64,000 nt of DNA from Truepera radiovictrix DSM 17093 (GTDB lineage: Bacteria; Deinococcota; Deinococci; Deinococcales; Trueperaceae): positions 2,299,001 to 2,363,000 of the forward strand of contig NC_014221.1 in the NCBI RefSeq assembly GCF_000092425.1. The letters run 5' to 3'. Within the stretch, counting starts at the first letter, position 1. Each line of letters begins with the position of its first letter. The position numbers and the translations under genes were made by a program. The notes under the pieces were generated by a model, which saw nothing but the letters and a program-made list of their open reading frames with translations, was not told the DNA's origin and ran no database searches. Below are positions 42,732 to 52,627 of the stretch, one piece after another.

Positions 42732-43973
42732 CTAGTGCACTAGCGCCTGATAGGCGAGCCGGACAAAGTCCTTTTCGGGCTGCTCGAAGCCGACCATGTA
42801 CTGGGTCATAAAGAGCCCGACGAGCTCCTCTTGGGGGTCGACCCAGTAGTAGGTCTTGGCCGCGCCCGACCAGCCGAACTCGCCGACCGAACCCGGCAGC
42901 CCCGACGCCGCGACGTCTAGTAGCACCCTCGAGCCGAGCCCGAAACCGTACCCCAGCGCGTAGACCCCGCCGATCTCGTAGGGCAGCAGCGCCGCGGGGA
43001 GGTGGTTGAGGTGCATAAACGCCACCGTCTTGGGCGCGAGGAGGCGCACCCCGTCGAGCTCGCCGCGGTTTAGGAGCATCTGGGCGAAACGCAGGTAGTC
43101 CGTGATGGTGGAGAAGAGCCCGTGACCGCCGCGAGCGAAGTCGGGCGACGCCGAGGGGTAGGTCGCCTCGACCTCCTGGCGGCCGCTTTTCCCCGCCTGC
43201 CACGCCGCGAAGCTCTCGGAGAGCGTGTGGGTAGCGATGTCGGGGTTGCCGTACATGGCGGCGAGCCGATCGCGCTTGTCGTGAGGCACCCAGAAGCCGG
43301 TGTCGGTCATCCCTAAAGGACCGAACAGGCGCTCTTGCAAAAAGTGCTGCAGCGACGTCCCCGACAGGACCTCGATAAGCCGCGCGAGCACGTCGGTCGC
43401 GACGCTGTAGTGCCACCTCGAACCGGGGTGAAAGGCGAGCGGCAGCTCGGCCAAGGCGTCTACGACCTCCGCTAAGGAACGGCTCGCGTCGCCCATCGGC
43501 TGCGCCTCACGGTAGCGCGCCCCGGCGGGGGCGTCCTCGAGGAAGTCGTACGTCAACCCTGCGGTGTGCGTAAACAGGTCGCCCACGAGGATCGGGCGCG
43601 CCGCCTCGACCTCGCGGCCGTCCGGCTCGAGCACCCGCATCCGCTCAAAGGCCGGCAAAAAGGCCGCGAGCGGGTCGGTGAGCAAAAAGCGCCCCTCTTC
43701 AAAGAGGGTCATGAGCGCCGTGCAGACGACCGGTTTGGTCATCGAGTAGATCCGGTAGATCGTGTCCAGTGTGAGCGGAAGGTCCCGCTCGCGGTCTCGC
43801 CACCCCACCTGCTCGGCGTAAAACACCCTGCCGCGCCGCGACAGCAGGGTGCTGATGCCGGGGTAGCCGCGCCCGTCGACGTACGCCTGCATAACCGGAC
43901 GGATGCGTTTAAGCCGCTCGGTGCTAAAACCGACCGCTTCGGGGGTTACGTCAAGAAGCTGCACGCTCACCAC
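42732..43973 (-). CDS. serine hydrolase of the class C beta-lactamase / EstB family
   Basis: 413 residues. SxxK motif SMTK at 77-80 (catalytic Ser77), the tyrosine motif in HYSVATDVLARLIEVLSG, and PGSVGEFGWSGAAKTYYWVDPQEELVGLFMTQYM, which corresponds to the HxG/KTG region (here GWSG, as in EstB esterases). FTHTAGLTYDF is another family mark. No signal peptide, so it is likely a cytoplasmic esterase rather than a beta-lactamase. The promoter side carries five GTGACAnC iterons shared with the divergent TetR gene. Confidence 0.85.
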   Translation of the reverse strand: MVSVQLLDVTPEAVGFSTERLKRIRPVMQAYVDGRGYPGISTLLSRRGRVFYAEQVGWRDRERDLPLTLDTIYRIYSMTKPVVCTALMTLFEEGRFLLTDPLAAFLPAFERMRVLEPDGREVEAARPILVGDLFTHTAGLTYDFLEDAPAGARYREAQPMGDASRSLAEVVDALAELPLAFHPGSRWHYSVATDVLARLIEVLSGTSLQHFLQERLFGPLGMTDTGFWVPHDKRDRLAAMYGNPDIATHTLSESFAAWQAGKSGRQEVEATYPSASPDFARGGHGLFSTITDYLRFAQMLLNRGELDGVRLLAPKTVAFMHLNHLPAALLPYEIGGVYALGYGFGLGSRVLLDVAASGLPGSVGEFGWSGAAKTYYWVDPQEELVGLFMTQYMVGFEQPEKDFVRLAYQALVH

Positions 43974-44029
43974 ACGCCTCCTTGAGGGCGCGGCCTAGGC
44001 ACCTACCGCGTCGCCGTCGCAGCGCCGAC

Positions 44030-44073
44030 GTGACACCGACGTGACACCGTGACACCGTGACAGCAACGTGACG
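44030..44073. repeat. five GTGACACC-like iterons between divergent genes
   Basis: GTGACACC at 44030, 44041 and 44049, GTGACAGC at 44057, and GTGACG at 44068. The start-to-start spacing is 11, 8, 8, 11. They lie between the esterase gene (minus) and the TetR gene (plus) and may be a regulator binding array or a slippage product. Confidence 0.6.
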
Positions 44074-44206
44074 CCAAGGCGCCAGCTCGGACCGCGTAAG
44101 ACGACCTTAGCAGAACGGCGGCGGGTCGACTGCAAGAGAGGGCGACAGATAGCGAGCGACGGGTGTTGGCGCAGGCTGCAGCTCGAGCCGAAGGCGCACC
44201 CAACCC

Positions 44207-44235
44207 TTGAAACTATACCGTCCAGACGGTATAGT
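44207..44235 (+). promoter_or_regulatory. TetR-gene promoter with embedded palindromic operator
   Basis: TTGAAA, 17-base spacer, TATAGT. The inverted repeat ACTATACCGT (44212-44221) / ACGGTATAGT (44226-44235) with a four-base centre covers spacer and -10. The ATG is seven bases after the -10, so the message should be leaderless. Confidence 0.88.
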
Positions 44236-44241
44236 CAGGCC

Positions 44242-44784
44242 ATGATGGAGAGCTCTGCCGACACCCGCAGCGACCTTTTGAGGGCGGCCACCCGGCTCAT
44301 CCTGCGCGAGGGGGCGGCGCGCCTCACGCTCGCCGCCGTCGCCGCAGAGGCCGGGGTCAGCAAGGGGGGGCTGCTCTACCACTTCCCGACCAAAGACGCC
44401 CTTATCGAGGGGCTCATCGAGCACTACGCGCACACCTTCGCCGCGCAAGTCACCGCCTTGGCCGCGGGGGAGTCGGGGCCGCAGCCCCTGCTGCGCGCCT
44501 ACGTGCGGGCGACCTTCGCCGAGGAGGGCGCCTCGAGGGAGCTCGGGGCGGCCGTCTTGGGGGCGGCGCTCCTCAACCCGGGGCTCCTCCCGCGCTTTCG
44601 CGAGCAGCTGCAGGGGGCGGTCGCGCGGCTCGAGGCGGGGGCGGCCGACCCGGCGCGCGCCACCGCCGTGCGCCTCGCCGCCGACGGGCTCTGGTTTACC
44701 GAGCTGCTCGGGCTGACCGACCTCGCGCCGAGCGCGCGTGGGGCGCTCGAGCGTTGCTTGCTCGAGCTGTTGGAGGCGCGCTAG
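44242..44784 (+). CDS. TetR family transcriptional regulator
   Basis: 180 residues. N-terminal helix-turn-helix: TRSDLLRAATRLILREGAARLTLAAVAAEAGVSKGGLLYHFPTKDALIEGLIEHY, textbook TetR. The C-terminal ligand domain (about residues 60-180, pfam TetR_C-type) is Ala/Leu-rich. The promoter lies inside its palindromic operator, so it represses itself. The next gene, a small multidrug-export-type membrane protein, overlaps its stop (TAGTG) and is probably the regulated partner; the ligand would then be a small toxic molecule. Confidence 0.9.
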   Translation: MMESSADTRSDLLRAATRLILREGAARLTLAAVAAEAGVSKGGLLYHFPTKDALIEGLIEHYAHTFAAQVTALAAGESGPQPLLRAYVRATFAEEGASRELGAAVLGAALLNPGLLPRFREQLQGAVARLEAGAADPARATAVRLAADGLWFTELLGLTDLAPSARGALERCLLELLEAR

Positions 44785-45227
44785 TGGACCTCGCAGCTTA
44801 CCTCGGCAAAGCCGCCACGGCGTGGTTTTTGGGCTTTTTCCCCTTTTTCGAGATTTACGTCGCTGTGCCGAGCGCGCTCGCTTTGGGCCTCGACCCCGCC
44901 TCGGCGGTCTTGTGGCCCGTCCTCGGCAACTTCGCGCCGGTCCCGCTGATCCTTTTCGGTTACGAACAGCTGATGCGCGTCGGGGCGTTTCGGCGCCTTT
45001 TGGGCGGGCGCACCTCGGCCCGCTTTACGCACCTCGTGGAGCGCTACGGCGCCCCCTTCGTCCTCCTCATCACCCCCTGGATCGGGGTGTGGCTGGTCGC
45101 CGCCACCGCCCGCGCGCTCGGCATGGCGCGCCGGCCGCTGCTTTTCTACGCGCTCCTCAGCATCACGGTCTACGCCGTGGTGATCACCGCGGGCCTCAAC
45201 CTCGGCTTTGAGGCCCTCGGGGGCTAG
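44784..45227 (+). CDS. COG2426-type small multi-drug export protein
   Basis: 147 residues from a GTG whose G is the last base of the TetR stop. Four hydrophobic segments; FLGFFPFFEIYVAVPSALALGLDPASAVLWPVLGNFAPVPLILFGYEQLM and YGAPFVLLITPWIGVWLVAATARALGM match the COG2426 pattern (annotated as putative small multi-drug export proteins). Experimental function is thin. Co-transcribed with the TetR gene. The stop overlaps the convergent methyltransferase gene by four bases. Confidence 0.8.
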   Translation: MDLAAYLGKAATAWFLGFFPFFEIYVAVPSALALGLDPASAVLWPVLGNFAPVPLILFGYEQLMRVGAFRRLLGGRTSARFTHLVERYGAPFVLLITPWIGVWLVAATARALGMARRPLLFYALLSITVYAVVITAGLNLGFEALGG

Positions 45228-46498
45228 GCGCCGCGTTCAAAGGCGGCGAGCAGCTCCAGGTGGTGCGTCTGCGGGTAGAAGTCGAAGGGCTCCAGGCGCG
45301 TGAGGCGCCACCCGGCCGCGCAGAGCTGCGCCGCGTCGCGGGAGAAGGTCGCGACGTCGCACGAGACGTATAACAGGCGCGTCGCGGCCGAGGCACTCAG
45401 CGCCGCGCGCGTCCCCTTGGCGAGCCCCGCGCGCGGCGGGTTCACGCAGATGAGCTCGGCCTCCGGCAGCGCCCCTAAGCGGCGCGCGTCTCCTTGGCGG
45501 AACTCGAGGTTGGCGAGCCCCAAGCGCGCCGCGTCGCGCGCCCCCCGAACCACGCTGCTGCGGTCGAGCTCGAGCGCCACGACCCGCTCAAACGACGCCG
45601 CCAGGTGCATCCCGATGGCGCCGCCCCCCGCGTAGAGGTCGAGGGCGAAGCGCCCCTCCCCCGCCCAACGCGCGAGCTCGGCGTACAGGCGGCTCGCCGC
45701 CGCCGGGTTGGGTTGGGCGAAGCCGGTCGCCGAAACGCTGAGGTCAAAGGGGCCGTAGCGCTGCCGGATGACCCGGGCGCCGGCGAGGCGTTCGGTTCCG
45801 CTACGAAAGCGCCCGCGCGGGTCGAAGGGGGCGTAGGCGACGCCGACCACCCGCCCCCCCTCCGGGGCCTCGCCGAGCAGCTCGTGGGCGGCGCTCAGGT
45901 AGTTGCGCGCCGAAGCGCTCGCGATCAGGCATAGAAGCGTCTCGCCCGCGTCGTTGGTGCGAAAGGCCAGCTCGCGCACCCCCTTGGGTAAGCCCAGCGC
46001 CTGGACGCGCGACCACGCCCCGTTGAGCGCGGGGGTCGCCACCGGATCGCAGCCTAGAGGCACCACCTCGTGGCTCTCCGGGCGGCGGTAACCGAGCGCG
46101 GCGCCGTCGGTGAGCGGCCCACCGCGCGCGACCGCCGGTTGGACGGCGTGCCGGTAACCCCAGGGGGCGGGCGCGGCGACCACGGGGAGCACGCTGGGCA
46201 GCTCCGTTGGCTTGAGCGCGCGCGACAGCGCGTCTTTGACGACCTCGCGTTTAAGCTCGAGCTGGTGCGCGTAGGCGATGTGCGAGTAGTCGAGGCCCGG
46301 GTGCTCGCTCGGCTGGGTGCGGTGCGGGCTCGCGTCGACGACCTCCGTGACCACCCCCTGCAGCACCCCCGCGCGCTCTTTGAGCTCTACCTTGACCCGC
46401 TCGCCGGGGAGGCCGCCGCGCACGAGCGCCAGGCGTCCCCCCGACAGGCGCGCGAGCGCCACGCCGCCGTGGACCATCTTCTCGAGCCTCAAAAGCAT
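45224..46498 (-). CDS. RNA m5U methyltransferase (TrmA/RlmD family), cluster cysteines lost
   Basis: 424 residues. An N-terminal TRAM-like domain (LRLEKMVHGGVALARL...VRGGLPGERVKVEL), then the SAM-binding Rossmann domain with ALDLYAGGGAIGMHLA, the motif CVNPPRAGL and the catalytic loop LLYVSCDVATFSRD, whose Cys attacks uridine C6. The segment that in RlmD binds a 4Fe-4S cluster here reads SEHPGLDYSHIAYAHQLELKREVV, with three of the four cysteines replaced. Start ATG 46498; the open frame reaches further upstream but the family N-terminus fits here. rRNA or tRNA target uncertain. Confidence 0.88.
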   Translation of the reverse strand: MLLRLEKMVHGGVALARLSGGRLALVRGGLPGERVKVELKERAGVLQGVVTEVVDASPHRTQPSEHPGLDYSHIAYAHQLELKREVVKDALSRALKPTELPSVLPVVAAPAPWGYRHAVQPAVARGGPLTDGAALGYRRPESHEVVPLGCDPVATPALNGAWSRVQALGLPKGVRELAFRTNDAGETLLCLIASASARNYLSAAHELLGEAPEGGRVVGVAYAPFDPRGRFRSGTERLAGARVIRQRYGPFDLSVSATGFAQPNPAAASRLYAELARWAGEGRFALDLYAGGGAIGMHLAASFERVVALELDRSSVVRGARDAARLGLANLEFRQGDARRLGALPEAELICVNPPRAGLAKGTRAALSASAATRLLYVSCDVATFSRDAAQLCAAGWRLTRLEPFDFYPQTHHLELLAAFERGA

Positions 46499-46768
46499 AC
46501 CCGCGCAGCTTACCGCACCCGCTCCCCGCGGGGCGCGAAGCGCAACACACCCAGCGCTAGCCGCCCGCAAGGTCACCTCAAACCCCAGCGAAGGGAACAG
46601 CGCCCCGCGTGTGCCGTGCGATCGCTGCCGTCAAAGCGCTAAAGCGCTCACCACGTACACCGCGTACACCGGCGCAACCGACGCCCACACGCCCTGTGCG
46701 ACCACAGACCGGGCAGATAGATGAGAGGCGCTCAGAACAATCCACCAAACCGCACGGGGCGGGTTTGC

Positions 46769-46774
46769 TATACT
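46769..46774 (+). promoter_or_regulatory. extended -10 (TGCTATACT) upstream of a membrane protein gene
   Basis: TATACT with TGC in front, ten bases before the ATG. No -35 match; extended -10 promoters do not need one. The leader would be only a few bases. Confidence 0.65.
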
Positions 46775-46784
46775 GCACGGCGAT

Positions 46785-47402
46785 ATGAAACGTTCCCTTC
46801 AAGAAATCGTCGAACTCGTCGTCTTCGCGCTCGTCGCCCTGTTGGTGCTCACCGGCGTGCTCTGGTTTACGGGCTGGCTGGTCGGGCTGCTCGGCATGGT
46901 CTTTATCTGGGCCGCGGGGCTTCTCTGGTCGCTGCTCCGCTGGCTCGTACCGATCGCCATCATTATCGCGGCCGTGTACGCGCTCGTCCGGCTGCTCCAA
47001 CGGCAGAGCCAACGCGCCGCCGCGCCGTCGGTGACCAGCGCCAACCCGGACGCGGCCACGACCGGTGACGCCGCGCCGGCCCCCGCCGCCGCACCCGTAA
47101 CGACCATCGACGCCTCCGGCGAGCCGGTCGACCCGGCCGCTGACATCGCCGCGAGCACCCCCGCCGGCGACCCCGCAAGCAGCGCCGCGGCGGTCGACGC
47201 TTCGGGTGAACCGGTGCCCACGGTCGACGCCGAACCCGTCACGGAGGCGCCCGCGGACGTCGCCACCGGCAACGTCCCCGAGTCGGGGGAACCCGTCGCC
47301 ACGGTCGACGCCGAGCTCGTCGAGGACAAGCCTGCCGATGGGCAAGACGGCGAGGGCGAAGCCGCCAAAGACGAGACGCAGGAGAAGGAGAAAAAGGACT
47401 GA
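46785..47402 (+). CDS. membrane protein with two helices and a DASGEPV-repeat tail
   Basis: 205 residues. Two membrane helices (ELVVFALVALLVLTGVLWFTGWLVGLLGMVFIWAAGLLWSLL region and PIAIIIAAVYALVRLL) are followed by about 120 residues of disordered, acidic Ala/Pro/Asp sequence. In it the unit DASGEPV (and SGEPVATVDAE) recurs three times. I do not recognise the family. The -10 box close to the ATG and a strong terminator after the stop show a single-gene transcript. Repeats in the tail may vary in number between strains. Confidence 0.7.
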   Translation: MKRSLQEIVELVVFALVALLVLTGVLWFTGWLVGLLGMVFIWAAGLLWSLLRWLVPIAIIIAAVYALVRLLQRQSQRAAAPSVTSANPDAATTGDAAPAPAAAPVTTIDASGEPVDPAADIAASTPAGDPASSAAAVDASGEPVPTVDAEPVTEAPADVATGNVPESGEPVATVDAELVEDKPADGQDGEGEAAKDETQEKEKKD

Positions 47403-47429
47403 CGCCCTAGCGCGTTACGCTTACGCTCT

Positions 47430-47454
47430 CCCCCGGCCGTGGCCGGGGGTTTTT
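47430..47454 (+). terminator. rho-independent terminator after the repeat-tail membrane protein
   Basis: CCCCCGGCC-GT-GGCCGGGGG followed by TTTTT. Confidence 0.93.
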
Positions 47455-47630
47455 GCTTCCGTTGGGGCGCCTCGACACCACCCTATCGACCTCCGGCTTT
47501 CGCCGAGTGGCGCGCCTCAGCGCAACGCACCCTAGCGACACCGCGGCGCAGCACCCTAGGGAGCCGGTGCACCCGACTGCCGGCGTGCCGAACGGGTCGC
47601 TTTACCCTTGGCGCAGCACTCGCAAGAAGG

Positions 47631-48392
47631 TTAGTGCACCCCCTTCGTCGCGCCGCCGTCGACCACGAGCGTTTGTCCGGTGATGTAAGCAGCAGGCACC
47701 GACGCGAGAAAAAGGACGGCCGCGGCGATTTCGGCGGGGTCGGCGAAGCGCTTGGCGGGGATGCTCGCCTCGAGCCGCGCCCGCGCCGCCGCGTCCTCGA
47801 AGAGCTCGTTGAGGCGCTCTGTGGCGGTGTAACCAGGCGCTACGTTGTTGACCGTCACCCCGTCGGCAGCGACCTCGACCGACAGGGTTTTGGCAAACCC
47901 CGTGACCGCCGCCCGCAAGGCGTTCGATAGGGTGAGGTTTAAGATAGGCTCTTTGACCGAGACGCTCGTGATGTTGATGATGCGCCCCCAGCGCGCCGTG
48001 CGCATCGCGGGCAACACACCATCAGCGAGCCGCACCGCTGACATCAAGGTAAGCTCGTGCGCTTTAGCCCACGCCGCTTCGGAAAGCGCCGTCGGCGTGC
48101 CCGCGGGCGGCCCCCCCGCGTTGACCACCAAGATGTCGGGCGCCCCCAGCTCCTCCCGGACGCGCGTCAAGAGCCGCGCGATCTCATCCGGGCGGCTGAC
48201 GTCGGCGGGGATACCGACGGCGCGCCCGCCCAGCGCTCGAAGGGCACTGACAGCCGCCTCTAGGGTCGTCGCCGTGCGAGCGCTTAACGCGACCTCTACC
48301 CCTTCGGCCGCAAGACCCTTGGCGACCGCTAGACCGATACCCTGCGACGCGCCCGTAACGAGCGCCCGTTTGCCCTCGAGTCCCAAATGCAT
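47631..48392 (-). CDS. short-chain dehydrogenase/reductase lacking the YxxxK motif
   Basis: 253 residues. The Rossmann motif TGASQGIG, the NAG motif VVNAGGPPAG and the end ITGQTLVVDGG are all normal for classical SDRs. The catalytic Ser in NITSVSV is present, but 13 residues later, where Tyr should stand, is Ser, and the Lys four residues on is Arg (SNALRAAV). This SNALR arrangement occurs in a known subgroup of SDRs annotated as oxidoreductases of unclear activity. The gene is 16 bases after the IDI-2 gene on the same strand and is probably in one transcript with it. Confidence 0.88.
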   Translation of the reverse strand: MHLGLEGKRALVTGASQGIGLAVAKGLAAEGVEVALSARTATTLEAAVSALRALGGRAVGIPADVSRPDEIARLLTRVREELGAPDILVVNAGGPPAGTPTALSEAAWAKAHELTLMSAVRLADGVLPAMRTARWGRIINITSVSVKEPILNLTLSNALRAAVTGFAKTLSVEVAADGVTVNNVAPGYTATERLNELFEDAAARARLEASIPAKRFADPAEIAAAVLFLASVPAAYITGQTLVVDGGATKGVH

Positions 48393-48408
48393 AGGGCTAC
48401 TATAGCCC

Positions 48409-50997
<2,589 letters not shown>

Positions 50998-51276
50998 CAA
51001 TTAACAAGACAAAAACATCTTGTGAGCTGTAAGGAAACCATTATGAGTGAATAATGTGATTTTGCTAAATTATAGATGTGGACATAATGTGTTGTAATAG
51101 TATACACTGCTCCTCATAGTAATGGTGCATTCGCTCCAGATAATACCGCTGCTTGCAAAAGCTCTTTCTTCTAAACCTAACTCAGAGCAGCGTCTGCAGA
51201 ACGATGGCATATAGCATCTTCGAAGTGCCGCTCAATTTCGCACGGAAGCTTGATTCGAGAAGGGTAGCCGTTCATC
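50998..51276. other. AT-rich island, left part (no gene)
   Basis: The composition drops from very GC-rich to clearly AT-rich right after the protease stop. There are many TATA-like words, including AGTATACACT and ATAATGTG repeats (CATTATGAGTGAATAATGTG). No ORF longer than 26 codons. Probably foreign DNA or a relic. Confidence 0.6.
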
Positions 51277-51552
51277 ATGGATAAAAGCGCTGTCCGCGAC
51301 CAGCATTCTTGGAGCACCCTGAGTTATCTAAGTGGTGGCATTGCCTTACTCAGCACTTTGTTTTTAGATACAGATGTTTACCTGAGTACAAGTTCTGCAG
51401 TTCTCGCAATTATTTTCGGCGTTTGCGCGGTGAAACAGTTTAATTTATCAAGGGAGAAGAGGCAATGGGTGGCAATCTGCAGCATTGCTATTGGGAGTTT
51501 CGCAGTTTTAGCAAACATCATTAACTTAGTCGTCTATTACCTTGAGATTTAG
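51277..51552 (+). CDS. small membrane protein of low GC content, probably acquired
   Basis: 91 residues with three hydrophobic segments: STLSYLSGGIALLSTLFL, LSTSSAVLAIIFGVCAVKQF, and ICSIAIGSFAVLANIINLVVYYLEI. The arrangement recalls the DUF4190-like small membrane proteins, but I cannot name it. Codon use is unlike all neighbours, with many codons ending in A or T, so the gene came by transfer. AAGGG lies 13 bases upstream of the ATG, a little far. No transposase or integrase remains nearby. Confidence 0.6.
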   Translation: MDKSAVRDQHSWSTLSYLSGGIALLSTLFLDTDVYLSTSSAVLAIIFGVCAVKQFNLSREKRQWVAICSIAIGSFAVLANIINLVVYYLEI

Positions 51553-51637
51553 GGCGGGGAGACCAACGGTTAGGTTTCCGAAGTTGACCCTGTGTTCGTG
51601 TGCGCGGTACTGAAAAAGTAATCTCAAACTTAACCAC

Positions 51638-51656
51638 CACCGACTCGAAGTCGGTG
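51638..51656. other. hairpin CACCGACT-CGA-AGTCGGTG
   Basis: Perfect eight-base arms with a three-base loop, at the right edge of the AT-rich island. On the minus strand a T-rich stretch follows about 20 bases later, so it could end the minus-strand sulfurtransferase transcript weakly. Confidence 0.4.
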
Positions 51657-51737
51657 TGATTGAAGAGCGCCACCTCTAGACCGCCGCCCACCCTTGCGTG
51701 TGAGGTAGAGATAGGCGCGGCGGCGCAGAGCGCTCCC

Positions 51738-52601
51738 TCAAGCCTCCTCCCCCGTCGCCACCGGGTTCTCTTCAAAGCTGCTCCAGTCGCTCCACGACCC
51801 CACGTAGAGCTTTGCCCCCCGCAACCCCGCCTCCTCCAACGCGAGCGCGTTGTGCGCCGCCGACACCCCCGAACCGCAGTAGAGGATGGTCTCGTCGGCC
51901 GCTTCGACGTCAGCGAAGCGCGCGCGGAGCGCCTCGGCGGGTTTGAAGCGGCCGCCCTCCAAGTTGCCCATAAAGGGCCGGTTGCGCGCCCCGGGGATGT
52001 GCCCGGCGCGCTTATCCAAGGGTTCGACCTCGCCGCGGTAGCGCTCGGGGGCGCGCGCGTCGAGCAGCAAGACGCCGGGGCGCCGCAGCTTGCTGCGCAC
52101 CTCCTGCATGTCGGCGACCATCTCCGGGCGCACAGCCGGCGTGAAGGTCGCGGGGGGGTACGTGGGCACGTCTCGGGTCAGCTCGAGCCCCGCCGCCGTC
52201 CAGGCGTCCAGGCCGCCGTCTAAGACCTGCACCTGGTCGTGACCGACGTAGCGTAACAGCCACCAGAGGCGCGCCGCGAACATCCCGCCGCCCGCCGCGT
52301 CGTCGTAGGCCACCACGTGGGTGTCGTTGCCGATACCGCACGCACCGAGGGTCTGGGCGAAGCGCGCGGTGTCGGGGAGCGGGTGGCGGCCGCCGTGCTC
52401 ACGCACGGGTCCCGAGAGGTCGTCGTCCAGGCTCAGGTAGACCGCCCCCGGAAGGTGCCCCGCTTCGTAGCGGCGGCGACCCAGCAGGGGGTCGGTGAGC
52501 GAGAAACGTACGTCCACGAGGCGCACCTGGGCGTCCGTTTGGAGCAGCGCGCGCAGCTCGGCCGCTTGGACGAGGTGGCTGTAACGCGTTGAGGCGGACA
52601 T
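51738..52601 (-). CDS. thiosulfate/3-mercaptopyruvate sulfurtransferase (two rhodanese domains)
   Basis: 287 residues with two rhodanese-like halves. RLVDVRFSLTDP...RRRYEAGHLPGAVYLSLDDDLSG starts the inactive first half; the second half carries LLDARAPERYRGEVEPLDKRAGHIPGARNRPF and the active loop YCGSGVSA, whose Cys accepts the sulfane sulfur. CGSGV(T/S)A is closer to mercaptopyruvate type, but substrate choice is uncertain. It follows the MFS gene by 26 bases on the same strand and probably shares its transcript. Confidence 0.92.
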   Translation of the reverse strand: MSASTRYSHLVQAAELRALLQTDAQVRLVDVRFSLTDPLLGRRRYEAGHLPGAVYLSLDDDLSGPVREHGGRHPLPDTARFAQTLGACGIGNDTHVVAYDDAAGGGMFAARLWWLLRYVGHDQVQVLDGGLDAWTAAGLELTRDVPTYPPATFTPAVRPEMVADMQEVRSKLRRPGVLLLDARAPERYRGEVEPLDKRAGHIPGARNRPFMGNLEGGRFKPAEALRARFADVEAADETILYCGSGVSAAHNALALEEAGLRGAKLYVGSWSDWSSFEENPVATGEEA

Positions 52602-52627
52602 GGGTCCTCCTTCTTACAGTTGGGGCT

